Source: Acidobacteriaceae bacterium
GTDB taxonomy: Bacteria; Acidobacteriota; Terriglobia; Terriglobales; SbA1
Length of the DNA stretch: 20,721 nucleotides
Direction: 5' to 3'
Assembly (NCBI GenBank): GCA_019237515.1
Contig: JAFAGX010000628.1
Location: 1 to 20,721, forward strand
Both the position numbers and the translations under genes were made by a program. Positions 1 to 8,195 of the stretch are shown piece after piece. The notes beneath the pieces were generated by a model. That model saw only the letters and a program-made list of their open reading frames with translations, was not told where the DNA came from and ran no database searches. Numbering within the stretch: the stretch's first letter is position 1; the number at the start of each line of letters is the position of its first letter.

Positions 1-1100
1 TCTGCCGTTCCCCCTGTTGGCCCAGCTACGCCCGTGATCCCGAGGCCCAATTTTGCTCCACAACGCTCGCGAATGCCTTTGGCCAGTGCCGCAGCCACCT
101 CGCGGCTGACAGCTCCGTATTTTTCAATCAACTCGGCCGGAACGCAGGCCATAGAAGTCTTCAACGCGTTTGAGTAAACGACTGCGCCACCTAAAAAGTA
201 TCGCGAACTGCCACTGACCGACGTAATACGTTCAGCAACCAAGCCTCCAGTGCACGATTCAGCCACCGCCAATGTAGCATTCCGCATCTGCAAGTAATTC
301 CCAACGATCTGCTCCATCGATTCCCCATTATCGGAGAAAACGAAGTCTTCAAGTTCATCTTCCAGTTGCGAGACCAATTGATCCACACGTGCTTGAGCGG
401 TCTTGGGCGAGGCGGAGCGTGTTTTCAAATGCAATTGGATTTCTCCAGCTCCGGCCAGAATTGTTGTCTGCACGTCCGGAAAACGCTTATAGATGGGCGC
501 AACCCTGGAGTCGCATTGTGACTCACCCATGCCGGTAATCTTCAGCTCGCGTGTGGCGATGAACTGCGAGGGAAGCTTCTCGCGCAGCCGAGGGATGCAT
601 TGTTCTTCGAACAGGGCCTTCAATTCGTGCGGCGGCCCGGGAAGCAGCATGATGATCTTTTCGTGATCATCGTACTTTCCACTGATCCATTGGCCAGGCG
701 CTGTGCCGTTGGCATTATGAAGCACAATTGCACCGGCAAGGACATCGGCCTGCTTCGCATTATTGGAGGCCATCTTCCACCCGTGTTTCGCGAAGCGTTG
801 CTCGATTGCCCCCAGTACCTCTGGATCGCGCCTCAGTTCAAGGCCTAAGGTTTCAGCAACCGCCTCCCTCGTGAGATCGTCCTCAGTTGGCCCGAGTCCT
901 CCCATGAAAATAATGATCTCGGACCGAGATATGGCGTTCGCCGACACCAGAACCAGATCATGCTTCAAATCACCCACAATCGTCTTGAAGTTCACTTCCA
1001 CGCCGAGCTGGTTCAGTTTCTCGGTTAAATACAAGGAGTTCGTATCCTGACGAAAAGGAGTCAGGAGTTCCGAGCCAATGGCGATGATCTCGGCGTTCAC
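1..1100 (-). CDS. cinA: CinA-family protein (competence/damage-inducible protein A), 3' end cut by window edge
   Basis: About 366 codons are visible, read from a GTG at 1098-1100; an in-frame TGA at 1119-1121 leaves no earlier start. The protein begins MNAEIIAIGSELL, the family's usual opening. It then carries the MoaB/Mog-type motif GGLGPTEDDLTREA, which marks the N-terminal molybdopterin-binding-like domain (COG1058). Near the window edge it has AVAESCTGGLVAERIT and GITGVAGPTGG, motifs of the C-terminal nicotinamide-nucleotide amidase (PncC) domain. In the family this enzyme deamidates NMN for pyridine-nucleotide recycling, and the N-terminal domain has ADP-ribose pyrophosphatase activity. 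CinA proteins are usually 410-430 residues, so some 50 C-terminal residues lie outside the window. It is the last gene of the rimO-yacG-pgpA-propeller run, 31 bp after its neighbour. The identification is secure; biochemical activity here is inferred from the family. Confidence 0.93.
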   Translation of the reverse strand, partial: MNAEIIAIGSELLTPFRQDTNSLYLTEKLNQLGVEVNFKTIVGDLKHDLVLVSANAISRSEIIIFMGGLGPTEDDLTREAVAETLGLELRRDPEVLGAIEQRFAKHGWKMASNNAKQADVLAGAIVLHNANGTAPGQWISGKYDDHEKIIMLLPGPPHELKALFEEQCIPRLREKLPSQFIATRELKITGMGESQCDSRVAPIYKRFPDVQTTILAGAGEIQLHLKTRSASPKTAQARVDQLVSQLEDELEDFVFSDNGESMEQIVGNYLQMRNATLAVAESCTGGLVAERITSVSGSSRYFLGGAVVYSNALKTSMACVPAELIEKYGAVSREVAAALAKGIRERCGAKLGLGITGVAGPTGGTA

Positions 1101-1131
1101 GGGTAAAAGTGTAAACGATCAGCCGCGCAGT

Positions 1132-2196
1132 TCAGGCAGAAAGCTCAACGAGAGGTGCGCCCTGAATGTTCCAGGCGAGATGATGGACAGCACTATTGGT
1201 CGCCAATACGGCCGAGCGTCCTGGCGCGAAAGCGAGGCCAACCAGACCGCTACCAGCCACTTCCAGGCTGGCCGCACCGCCGGGGTTGACCTTCACGATG
1301 CCACGTTTGCCGCCTAGGGAGGCGGCAACATACAAGTTACCTTCCTGATCAAAAGCCAATCCCTGCGGACGTCCGAGACCGCGATAAAAAGTGGAAACAC
1401 TTCCTTGGGGGTCGACTTTATACACCGCATCAAAGCTCGAGGTCGTCGGACCGGTAACGAACAGATCGCCTCGTGGCCCGAATGCCAGGTGATAGGCGGA
1501 AACACTGGGCTCCAGCGTGGCGAAAACAAAAATCTGGCGGTCGGGAGCGATTTTGAAAATTGTGCCGCTTCGGTCGCCCACATAGAGGTTTCCGGCACGA
1601 TCAAATGCCAGACCGGTCGCAACCCCCATACCTTCGGCGTATGAAGACATGGTCCCGTTGGGACTGACCCGGTAAACCGTTCCGTCCATTCGGGACGAGA
1701 CATACAGGTGCCCGGTGCGATCCAATGCGATGGCGGTGGCGTTCATCAGTTCGGAAAGAAACGGTTTGACGTTGTAGTTGGTATCAATCTTGAAGATCGA
1801 AACTGGGACCTTTTGGCCTCGACTGCCGGAGAACGTGGCGTAAATGTTGCCTTCGAAGTCTAAGGCAGGATTCGTGACTGGGTGTAGATTGTCTGCGATC
1901 GGTACAGCAACTTTGATTTGATGTGGGTTGCTGGAATGTCCATTTGTCGAAACTACCACCGGCCCGGAACTTGCGCCGTACGGGACTCGCGCGACCACGA
2001 ACTGATCAGAACTGATGATAACTGATCCTTCTACTTCGCCAAATCTGACACGCGGACGACGCAAATCCGGTGGTCGCAGGTCGGTGCCTGTAATGCGGAT
2101 TTCACCACCCGGAAGCGCAGCTCCGGGCTGCACACCGAGAATGTGCGGCTTGCCGTTTACATTCTTGCGCCCGAGTAGACGGTCAGAAATTCCCAT
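1132..2196 (-). CDS. IPT/TIG domain plus NHL-like beta-propeller protein
   Basis: The 354-residue product has an IPT/TIG immunoglobulin-like domain at about residues 17-97 (PHILGVQPGAALPGGEIRITG, FGEVEGSVI, VVVSTNG). A beta-propeller of the NHL/SMP-30 type follows at about 100-345. At least five propeller repeats are readable from their signatures: ALDFEGNIYA, ALDRTGHLYVSS, AFDRAGNLYVGD, AFGPRGDLFVTG and AFDQEGNLYVAA. No signal peptide or transmembrane segment is seen at the N-terminus, which is odd because such propellers are often exported; the visible product would be cytoplasmic. It lies 21 bp downstream of pgpA and 31 bp upstream of cinA, so it is probably co-transcribed with them. Propellers of this type bind ligands or partners, or hydrolyse lactones. 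No catalytic metal-binding set could be assigned, so the function is unknown. Confidence 0.85.
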   Translation of the reverse strand: MGISDRLLGRKNVNGKPHILGVQPGAALPGGEIRITGTDLRPPDLRRPRVRFGEVEGSVIISSDQFVVARVPYGASSGPVVVSTNGHSSNPHQIKVAVPIADNLHPVTNPALDFEGNIYATFSGSRGQKVPVSIFKIDTNYNVKPFLSELMNATAIALDRTGHLYVSSRMDGTVYRVSPNGTMSSYAEGMGVATGLAFDRAGNLYVGDRSGTIFKIAPDRQIFVFATLEPSVSAYHLAFGPRGDLFVTGPTTSSFDAVYKVDPQGSVSTFYRGLGRPQGLAFDQEGNLYVAASLGGKRGIVKVNPGGAASLEVAGSGLVGLAFAPGRSAVLATNSAVHHLAWNIQGAPLVELSA

Positions 2197-2217
2197 CAGA
2201 TCTAATCCCCAGCACGA

Positions 2218-2754
2218 TTATCTCGGCAAAAGACCGAAATGTAGCAACACTTGCATGATCACCAGGGCGTATAACCCAGCAGCAACATCATCCATTACGA
2301 TGCCCAGTCCCTCGGGAAGTTGCTCCAGTTGACGCACCGGGGGCGGTTTCACAATATCGAATCCACGAAAAAGTATAAAACCCAGCAGCAGAGATTTCCA
2401 TGAGACTGGAACCGCGACGAGAGCGAGCAACTGCCCGGCGACTTCGTCGATGACCACCATTTGGGGATCTTTGACGGCCGTGGCGCGCGCAACCTGAGTT
2501 GCAGCCGGGATTCCTATACAGACGGCCACTAAGACCAGCAGAATCGCCATTAGCCAATGCCAGGGTGGCGCGATGTCTCTGGTCAGCAACCACCAAATCA
2601 GCACGGTTGCCAGTGAAGCCCAGGTCCCGGGTCCAGGCCGGAGGCGCCCAATGCCGAAGAACGTAGCCGCTGTCCGGGCCCAAAGCGGAGCGTCCGAAAG
2701 CTTGCCGCTTCCCGGCGGTGTACCGGCCCGAAGATCAAGGGCAGACTTTCCCAT
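2218..2754 (-). CDS. pgpA: Phosphatidylglycerophosphatase A
   Basis: The 178-residue product carries the PgpA signatures in order: RPGPGTWASL (39-48), DPQMVVIDEVAGQ (97-108, with the acidic pair D103/E104), FRGFDIVKPPP (129-139) and GLGIVMDDVAAG (149-160). Hydrophobic stretches at about 50-57, 68-83, 106-116 and 161-175 fit an inner-membrane protein. In the family it removes phosphate from phosphatidylglycerophosphate to give phosphatidylglycerol, using Mg2+ and the conserved acidic residues. About 20 residues precede the usual family start, so the initiation codon may lie further in, but the ATG at 2754 is the first in frame. It sits 23 bp after yacG and 21 bp before the propeller gene, consistent with one transcript. 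Confidence 0.94.
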   Translation of the reverse strand: MGKSALDLRAGTPPGSGKLSDAPLWARTAATFFGIGRLRPGPGTWASLATVLIWWLLTRDIAPPWHWLMAILLVLVAVCIGIPAATQVARATAVKDPQMVVIDEVAGQLLALVAVPVSWKSLLLGFILFRGFDIVKPPPVRQLEQLPEGLGIVMDDVAAGLYALVIMQVLLHFGLLPR

Positions 2755-2777
2755 CCAGAATAGCGTAGCACCGAGAC

Positions 2778-2987
2778 TCAGCTCTTTTTTAGCTCCGAGC
2801 GGCTGACATCGGCAACAGAATCGCTCGTATCGCGAACCGGAGAAGAAATGACGTACTCACCGCTTGCCCATTTTCCGAGATCGATTAAGCGACAGCGTTC
2901 GCTACAAAAGGGGAACTCGGCGTCCTTGCGCGTCACAGCTTTCTTGCAGGTGGGACAGGTGAGTTTCACGGTGCGCTTACGTGCCAT
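2778..2987 (-). CDS. yacG: DNA gyrase inhibitor YacG (zinc-binding)
   Basis: The small 69-residue protein has the complete YacG zinc site: C11-P-T-C14 and C28-S-E-R-C32. The family sequence [20 protein letters not shown] follows it. Homologues bind GyrB and inhibit gyrase activity. The length is typical (60-70 residues), and the C-terminal third is acidic/serine-rich and not conserved. The ATG at 2985-2987 lies only 6 bp after the rimO stop, so translation is probably coupled to rimO. No strong Shine-Dalgarno sequence is visible. Confidence 0.93.
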   Translation of the reverse strand: MARKRTVKLTCPTCKKAVTRKDAEFPFCSERCRLIDLGKWASGEYVISSPVRDTSDSVADVSRSELKKS

Positions 2988-2993
2988 AACCAG

Positions 2994-4475
2994 TTAGATG
3001 ATTTTTGCAACCAGATCGTAGTCGTGGGCTTCGGTGATCACGCAACGATAAAACTGGCCAGGCTGGATGGGGGAGCCTGACACGACATCGTTAATGTAAA
3101 CCTTGCCGTCAATCTCAGGGGCGTGCATCTGCGTACGGCCTTCAAACAGCAACTCGCTTTCCGCTGAAGCACCTTCCAGTAGCAAATCAAACTCTCTATT
3201 GATATGCGTTCGCAGCTTTTGCTTGCTAATACCCCGTTGGATCTTCATCAGATGCTTGCGACGCCGTTCGATTTCCTGGCTGGAAATTTTTCGCCCTAGC
3301 GAGAAGGCCGTCGCGCCCTCCTGATCTGAATAAGCAAAGCAGCCCATCCAATCGAATCTGGCCTCTTGCACAAAATCGCAGAGCTCTTGGAATTCCTGCT
3401 CGGTCTCTCCCGGAAAGCCCGCGATAAAGGATGTGCGTAGCGTTAATTCAGGAATCGTCCGTCTCATCCTCTCGATCGAGCGGAGAAAAACTTCTGGGCC
3501 GCCGCCACGCTTCATGCGTTTTAATACACTTGCTGATGCGTGTTGCAGAGGGACATCGATATAAGGGCAGATGCTCGGGTGGGTTGCGATAACTTCGAGA
3601 AGCCGGCCGCTGATTTTGTTCGGGTATGCGTAGAGGAATCGAATCCAACGCAGATCTTGAATAAGAGCCAGCTTCTCTAGCAGCAAAGCCAAGCCGTCCT
3701 TCAGATCGAAGTCTTCGCCGTAGCAGGTAGTGTCTTGGCCGATAAGCGTGATTTCGCGTACACCCGAAGCGGCCAACCGCTCGGCTTCCGCGATGACAGA
3801 CTCGAATCTACGGGAGCGAAACTTGCCACGGATTTGTGGAATGATGCAGAAACTGCAGGGGTGATCACAACCTTCGGCGATCTTGATATACGCCGTGTAA
3901 GCGGGAGTCGTGAGGATCCGCGGCGTGGCATCGTCGTATAGGTAATTTGGAAGATCCGCAATCGCCCCATCCCAGGATTCTCGTGAAAACCTCCCCTGAA
4001 GTTCGCGAGCCCTACCTTCTGGCCGAGAGGTAAGAATCTTGAAGGGAGAATCCGGCGCACCGGAACTGGCGATGCCCGCTGCACTGACAATTTTGTCAAG
4101 TTCTCCGGTACCTACAACCGCGTCGACTTCGGGCATATTTTTGCGAATCTCGTTGCGAAACCGCTCAACCAGACATCCTGCAACCACCAATTTTCGTGCT
4201 CGGCCCTCCCCCTTGAGCCGCGCCATCTCGAGAATGGCATTTACAGATTCCCGTTGTGCACTCTCGATGAACGAGCATGTGTTAACAACGATAATGTCTG
4301 CATCTTCGGCGTGCGAAGTCAACTCCGCGCCCGATTGAGAAAGCATACCCATCATGACTTCGCTGTCGACGAGGTTCTTGGGGCAGCCGAGACTGACAAA
4401 ACCAACCTTTTGCTTCCTCGAGGAGTCAGTTTTTGTCTGGTTTTCGATAGCTACAATGGTGTCGGAAAGAGGCAT
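2994..4475 (-). CDS. rimO: Ribosomal protein S12 methylthiotransferase RimO
   Basis: The 493-residue product starts with the RimO/MiaB N-terminal domain: VSLGCPKNLVDSE with C31, then C67 and C101, which ligate the auxiliary 4Fe-4S cluster. The radical-SAM motif C203-DHP-C207-SF-C210 follows. The phrase LGCPKNLVDSE and the stretch IIPQIRGKFRSR favour RimO over MiaB. The last ~65 residues form the TRAM domain (AHDYDLVAKI at the end). In the family it uses S-adenosylmethionine to methylthiolate the conserved aspartate of ribosomal protein S12. It is longer than the usual ~440 residues because of a ~20-residue N-terminal extension and an insertion at about 135-175, before the radical-SAM core. 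It is the first gene of the run that continues into yacG. There is no clear Shine-Dalgarno upstream of the ATG, though an A/T-rich TAAAAT lies about 12 bp upstream. Confidence 0.95.
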   Translation of the reverse strand: MPLSDTIVAIENQTKTDSSRKQKVGFVSLGCPKNLVDSEVMMGMLSQSGAELTSHAEDADIIVVNTCSFIESAQRESVNAILEMARLKGEGRARKLVVAGCLVERFRNEIRKNMPEVDAVVGTGELDKIVSAAGIASSGAPDSPFKILTSRPEGRARELQGRFSRESWDGAIADLPNYLYDDATPRILTTPAYTAYIKIAEGCDHPCSFCIIPQIRGKFRSRRFESVIAEAERLAASGVREITLIGQDTTCYGEDFDLKDGLALLLEKLALIQDLRWIRFLYAYPNKISGRLLEVIATHPSICPYIDVPLQHASASVLKRMKRGGGPEVFLRSIERMRRTIPELTLRTSFIAGFPGETEQEFQELCDFVQEARFDWMGCFAYSDQEGATAFSLGRKISSQEIERRRKHLMKIQRGISKQKLRTHINREFDLLLEGASAESELLFEGRTQMHAPEIDGKVYINDVVSGSPIQPGQFYRCVITEAHDYDLVAKII

Positions 4476-4553
4476 TTAATCTGCTTATTTTATCATCGTG
4501 CGCACGTTCGGATCCTTTCGGACTCTGATAGCTCTGGCGAAAATCGGGCTGGC

Positions 4554-6716
4554 TCACTTTCTGGGTAGTTTGGAAAGTTCTTCGAACACTTCAGGCAAGC
4601 GGACAGCATCCTCGGATGAGGCGCCGAACCTTGCGCGCTCATAGTACTCGGTCAGACGGGAAATGGGTTCCCGGAAACGCTCATCCGCTATGGAGCACAG
4701 AAATTCCTCTGGAGTTTGAGCGGGAAGCTTACGAAATCCCTTTCTTGCTAACAAATGCAATGAACGTCGATACCAGATGGTTGCAGCCGTAGTGGGATAC
4801 CGGTTTGGACGCGCTGCGATTCGACGCCTCGAAACCACTCGCCAAATCCGCTGTGCGTTCGCCCCCAAAATGATCAAGGTTGCCGTGCCGAGAGCGCCCA
4901 GCGTCCAGTTCAGTGGCGCATCTGAGATCGTCTGCTGCGAGCGCCTGGCTGCCGCAAGCAGGGCATCATATTCGCGGCGAGTCCAGTCATGAGCCAACCG
5001 CAACCAGTCCACAACGCTTTGAGTCGCCTGGCGCCCCAGAGCATGCTGATGGCTGAGATCGTAGTTGATAATCCACTCTCGCCAGAACGAGGCCATCGCG
5101 TCGACGTACAACATCGCGCGGCTCCAACCCGAATGCCCTATCGCTGGGGCCGCCGGGGTAGGATCGAAGCTGATCCAGCCATATCCGGGAAAATATGCTT
5201 CCACCCATGAATGCGCGTTGCTCGCACGGACAAGGTACTGAGATGTCAAATCATTGAATTCACCAGTGCGAAAGCCGTTTACAACTCGGGACGGAATGCC
5301 GAGCGTCCGCAGCATAACTGCCATAGAGGAAGCAAAATACTCGCAGTGGCCCTGCTTGCGATCAAAAAGAAAAACAGCTAGCGGGTCGCGGTTCAGGCTA
5401 CGAGGTAGTTGGAGGGTGTATTTGAAGTTTGTCCGCAGGTAACGCTCTATGGCGGAAGCTTTATCGTAATTGTTTGTTTCCGGAACTGTAATCTGCTCTG
5501 CGAGACGCGCGATTCGTAGATCGAGGCTACCCGGCATTTGCAGATCGTTTATCAAAACGTCAGGCGGGTATTCAGCTGAAGAATTTTGCAGCTGGGCGGC
5601 GCTGGGCGTCGCGATATCTGATCGCGCTTCATAGCTGCTCACCGGATGCTCGGGGTCGGGGTCGAAAACGGCTCCTGCGGCGTCCGTGGAGACAACCTGA
5701 TAATTCCCTTCCAGGGTGAGCGCGGTAGGCGCCAGAAAAAATACACTGCTGGCAACAGGCTCCATCAACACACGGTAGTGGATCACCGAAGGGACAACCG
5801 ATGGATTCGGTTGCCCGGGGAATATAAACCGGCCTCCCAAACGGCGGACGAAATGCTGCTCATGAGGATTCGACCAACTCGTACCATCGAACAAGTTCAG
5901 TGTGACACCGCGCCATTTCAGGTCGTAGGCGCCGCGCTGGTCGCCGTCGATCTGGATATGCATCACCAAAGAACTGGATTGCTGAATTGCACCGAGTTGT
6001 CCGAGTTGTACATGGTCACTGAATCCGGTCGCGATCGCACCGTTTGAGACGTATGCGCTCAGGTATGTGCTTGAAAATCGTGGGAGCACAAAGAAGATTG
6101 CGGCGCCTGCGGCAAGCATGAAGAACACAAATCCTGGGGCTGCCGCGCTCAGCCAGACGCCCATTTCGCGCGCGACACTTTGATCGGCCACTGGCTTGGC
6201 ACGCACCGTCGCTCGCGCCGACGAACTTCGGATTTCCATGAGTATAAACGTGATAACGCCTACCAGCATGAATCCGGCGAAAGCAAACAAAAATGTGCTA
6301 TCCACGGTTAGAACCGACGCTGCCAGAAGCATCAGGAACGAGAGCACCGCAAGAAAATAAAAATCCCGATCCCGCCTCGCCGAAAATAACCGCACGAGCA
6401 TTATGAAAAGTACTAGATGAACAGTCGGGTAGAGAAATGTTCGCGAGATGAGAAAGTAATCTGCGAGATAGAAAAGCGCGTATCCTAGGGTCAGTGGCGT
6501 AGTCCAACGCTCGGGTAGCAGCCGGGGCCGGCGCGATATTAAAGAGTATCCGCGAAAGAGCAGTGCGCCGCTAACCAGCACGACAGTGACTGGTTCCAAC
6601 CCTCCAGTGGAGGCCAGCGTCGCGAACCCTACGAAAACGAGCAGGTACAGAGCGACTTCAAAGTAGCGCTCGATTGCTTCCGACATCGGGTTTGCGGAGT
6701 GCGGGCTGGCAGACAT
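4554..6716 (-). CDS. TgpA-like membrane transglutaminase-family protein (DUF3488 + transglutaminase core)
   Basis: The 720-residue product has hydrophobic helices at about 21-60, 75-110, 118-160 and 188-212, matching the DUF3488/TgpA N-terminal membrane domain. A periplasmic part follows, with a transglutaminase-like core. The catalytic triad is readable as C458 (KQGHCEYFASSMAVMLR), H502 (NAHSWVEAYFPGYGW) and D518 (FDPTP). One more transmembrane segment lies at about 604-620, then a cytoplasmic tail that resembles DUF4129. The family is known from Pseudomonas TgpA, which is essential there and has transglutaminase activity. Its usual partners, a MoxR-type ATPase and a DUF58 protein, are normally adjacent but are absent from this window. 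The gene is read toward rimO with a 78-bp gap, and its 5' end faces the SRP RNA region. The substrate is unknown. Confidence 0.92.
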   Translation of the reverse strand: MSASPHSANPMSEAIERYFEVALYLLVFVGFATLASTGGLEPVTVVLVSGALLFRGYSLISRRPRLLPERWTTPLTLGYALFYLADYFLISRTFLYPTVHLVLFIMLVRLFSARRDRDFYFLAVLSFLMLLAASVLTVDSTFLFAFAGFMLVGVITFILMEIRSSSARATVRAKPVADQSVAREMGVWLSAAAPGFVFFMLAAGAAIFFVLPRFSSTYLSAYVSNGAIATGFSDHVQLGQLGAIQQSSSLVMHIQIDGDQRGAYDLKWRGVTLNLFDGTSWSNPHEQHFVRRLGGRFIFPGQPNPSVVPSVIHYRVLMEPVASSVFFLAPTALTLEGNYQVVSTDAAGAVFDPDPEHPVSSYEARSDIATPSAAQLQNSSAEYPPDVLINDLQMPGSLDLRIARLAEQITVPETNNYDKASAIERYLRTNFKYTLQLPRSLNRDPLAVFLFDRKQGHCEYFASSMAVMLRTLGIPSRVVNGFRTGEFNDLTSQYLVRASNAHSWVEAYFPGYGWISFDPTPAAPAIGHSGWSRAMLYVDAMASFWREWIINYDLSHQHALGRQATQSVVDWLRLAHDWTRREYDALLAAARRSQQTISDAPLNWTLGALGTATLIILGANAQRIWRVVSRRRIAARPNRYPTTAATIWYRRSLHLLARKGFRKLPAQTPEEFLCSIADERFREPISRLTEYYERARFGASSEDAVRLPEVFEELSKLPRK

Positions 6717-6760
6717 GTATCACTTCATTGTTAGCGATTCTGTCACGTAAGGAAAGAGTG

Positions 6761-6792
6761 TAGCTAGTAGCTAGGAGCTAAGAGCTAGGAGC
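6761..6792. repeat. Short degenerate tandem repeat of an AGCTAGGA-like unit
   Basis: The tract is built from near-copies of TAGCTAGGAGC and AGAGCTAGGAGC (tagctagtag, ctaggagcta, agagctagga, gc). It lies in the non-coding space between the tgpA start and the SRP RNA. No function is assigned. Confidence 0.55.
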
Positions 6793-6835
6793 CGCAAGCT
6801 GTCACCTTCACTCCTCACTACTAAGTCCCGAGCCT

Positions 6836-6844
6836 TGCTAAAAT
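6836..6844 (+). promoter_or_regulatory. Candidate extended -10 promoter element of the SRP RNA gene
   Basis: TGC-TAAAAT is an extended -10 element ending 6 nt before 6851, the first base of the predicted SRP RNA stem, which is the right distance for transcription initiation. No convincing -35 is present at 16-18 bp upstream, which is compatible with an extended -10 promoter. Confidence 0.45.
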
Positions 6845-6850
6845 CGATAG

Positions 6851-6955
6851 GTCAGGCATCGGTCCCGCGCGACGCATTCCCGCCAACCCCGCCAGGTCCG
6901 GAAGGAAGCAACGGTAACGGGCTCTTGCGTGTGCAGTGGGTCGCCGGTGCCTGGC
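6851..6955 (+). ncRNA. ffs: Signal recognition particle RNA, small bacterial (4.5S) type
   Basis: The core of SRP RNA domain IV is present at 6892-6910 as CCAGGTCCGGAAGGAAGCA: the GGAA tetraloop and the asymmetric loop that bind Ffh, almost identical to the E. coli 4.5S sequence. The ends pair perfectly: 6851-6862 (GTCAGGCATCGG) with 6944-6955 (CCGGTGCCTGGC), 12 bp including G-U pairs. This closes a ~105-nt hairpin, the length of the small type without an Alu domain. Four T residues follow directly at 6956-6959, which could serve as a weak terminator tail. The RNA forms the signal recognition particle with Ffh and directs nascent membrane proteins to the inner membrane. Short ORFs on both strands across it are not genes. 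Confidence 0.93.
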
Positions 6956-6959
6956 TTTT

Positions 6960-7129
6960 ATGGTTTGTTGTGATCCCGAGCAGCCTCTCTTGCGCCGCGA
7001 GAGCCTGTCCTGAGCGAAGTCGAAGGAGATCTTGGCGAGCCGCGCGATGCGTCGTGCTTTCTCCGCCACAATAATCGCGCGTTCGGCTTGCTTCCTAATT
7101 CAAATGATCACCACCCGGAGCTGTTTTGG
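6960..7129. other. Intergenic stretch between SRP RNA and the fabH promoter
   Basis: No credible coding sequence is seen. The two ORFs crossing it, one on each strand, also run through the SRP RNA and have no recognisable protein. The only structured element is the dispersed repeat at 7003-7026. Confidence 0.6.
7003..7026. repeat. Copy of a short dispersed genomic repeat (CCTGAGCGAAGTCGAAGG family)
   Basis: The 24-bp unit contains CCTGAGCGAAGTCGAAGG. I recall this unit, or its complement, recurring in intergenic regions of many unrelated bacterial genomes, and its translation (FDFAQDRLSRR) turning up in spurious ORFs, as it does here on the minus strand. Only one copy is present in this window, so the repeat status rests on recall, not on sequence shown here. 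Confidence 0.45.
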
Positions 7130-7158
7130 TTGGCGATTCGTTTTGTCGTCAGTACAAT
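7130..7158 (+). promoter_or_regulatory. Predicted sigma-70 promoter of fabH
   Basis: TTGGCG at 7130-7135 and TACAAT at 7153-7158 are separated by exactly 17 bp. The predicted start near 7165 leaves a leader of about 23 nt containing the GGAG Shine-Dalgarno at 7174-7177, ten bases before the GTG start of fabH. Confidence 0.65.
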
Positions 7159-7187
7159 AAAAGTTTCACTACTGGAGAACTCATCGA

Positions 7188-8183
7188 GTGGACCAACTGG
7201 TTCGTCCTAAGATTTCTGCCCTCGGAACGTATGTCCCCCCTCGCCTGCTGACCAATGCCGATTTGGAGAAACTGGTGGAAACCACTGATCAGTGGATCCG
7301 AGATCGAACGGGAATTCGCGAGCGGCACATCGTGGATAAAGGTGTGGCCACCAGCGACCTTGCCTTGCAGGCAGCCAAGCGGGCTTTGGCCGAGCGCAAA
7401 ATTTCACCCGACGAACTGGACGCGATCATTGTCGCCACCGTGACTCCAGATATGCTATTTCCGTGCTCTGCTTGCCTCGTGCAGCACAAATTGGGAGCGA
7501 AGCAGGTTTGGGGCTTTGATTTGAACGCCGCCTGCTCCTCCTTCGTTTACGCCTTGCAAGTTGGATCCCGGTTCATCGCGACCGGAGTACATAAAAAAGT
7601 TATGGTGATCGGCGCCGATGTGATGTCGTCGATTATCGACTACACAGATCGCGCGACCTGTGTGATTTTTGGCGATGGCGCCGGTGCTGTAATCCTGGAG
7701 CCGGCTGAAGATTCGCTCGGGATGATTGACTTTCTCCACGAAGTCGATGGCTCCGGTGGCTGTGCACTGTTCATGCCGGGCGGCGGCAGTTTGAATCCTT
7801 CCACCCACGAAACCGTTGATCAGAAAATGCATTACGTTCACCAGGACGGCCAGGCAGTCTTTCGATTTGCGGTTCGGAAAATGGCTGAGCTCTGTGAAAA
7901 GCTCCTGGAGCGAAATGGCCTCACCGGCAAGGACATCGATGTGTTTATTCCACATCAGGCCAACAAGCGCATCATCACAGCAACCGCGGAGCGATTGGGT
8001 ATGCCCATGGAGAAAGTGATCATCGACATTGACCGTTACGGCAATACCACCTCCGCTACCATCCCGCTCGCCATGAACACGGCCCGCCAGGAGGGCAAAC
8101 TCAAGAAAGGCGACCTGGTTCTGCTCGCCGCCGTGGGAGCAGGATTTACGGTCGGCACGACCCTCCTGCGCTGGGCATACTAG
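7188..8183 (+). CDS. fabH: Beta-ketoacyl-[acyl-carrier-protein] synthase III
   Basis: The 331-residue product has the complete FabH catalytic triad: C116 in [12 protein letters not shown]256 in IPHQANKRI and N286 in [11 protein letters not shown]. It also has the TGIRERH motif at 41-47 and the C-terminal [13 protein letters not shown]. In the family it condenses acetyl-CoA or a branched acyl-CoA with malonyl-ACP to start fatty-acid synthesis, in the cytoplasm. The length is normal. The GTG start is supported by GGAG ten bases upstream and by a well-placed promoter. It stands alone on the plus strand, without the usual plsX, fabD or acpP neighbours, and ends 12 bp from the stop of the convergent VOC gene. 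Acyl specificity cannot be read from the sequence. Confidence 0.97.
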   Translation: MDQLVRPKISALGTYVPPRLLTNADLEKLVETTDQWIRDRTGIRERHIVDKGVATSDLALQAAKRALAERKISPDELDAIIVATVTPDMLFPCSACLVQHKLGAKQVWGFDLNAACSSFVYALQVGSRFIATGVHKKVMVIGADVMSSIIDYTDRATCVIFGDGAGAVILEPAEDSLGMIDFLHEVDGSGGCALFMPGGGSLNPSTHETVDQKMHYVHQDGQAVFRFAVRKMAELCEKLLERNGLTGKDIDVFIPHQANKRIITATAERLGMPMEKVIIDIDRYGNTTSATIPLAMNTARQEGKLKKGDLVLLAAVGAGFTVGTTLLRWAY

Positions 8184-8195
8184 CTACCGGTTGTT

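Noticed and set aside
4476..4553. Promoter for rimO in the 78-bp gap after tgpA
   Set aside because: A TAAAAT lies near the ATG, but no acceptable -35 is found at 16-18 bp and no Shine-Dalgarno; read-through from tgpA is equally likely.
6821..7074. Two opposite-strand ORFs of about 80 codons (6821-7069 minus, 6835-7074 plus)
   Set aside because: Both run through the SRP RNA, and the minus-strand one also translates the dispersed repeat (FDFAQDRLSRR); no protein family fits.
7455..7955. 166-codon minus-strand ORF within fabH
   Set aside because: Antisense to the catalytic core of fabH; no recognisable protein.
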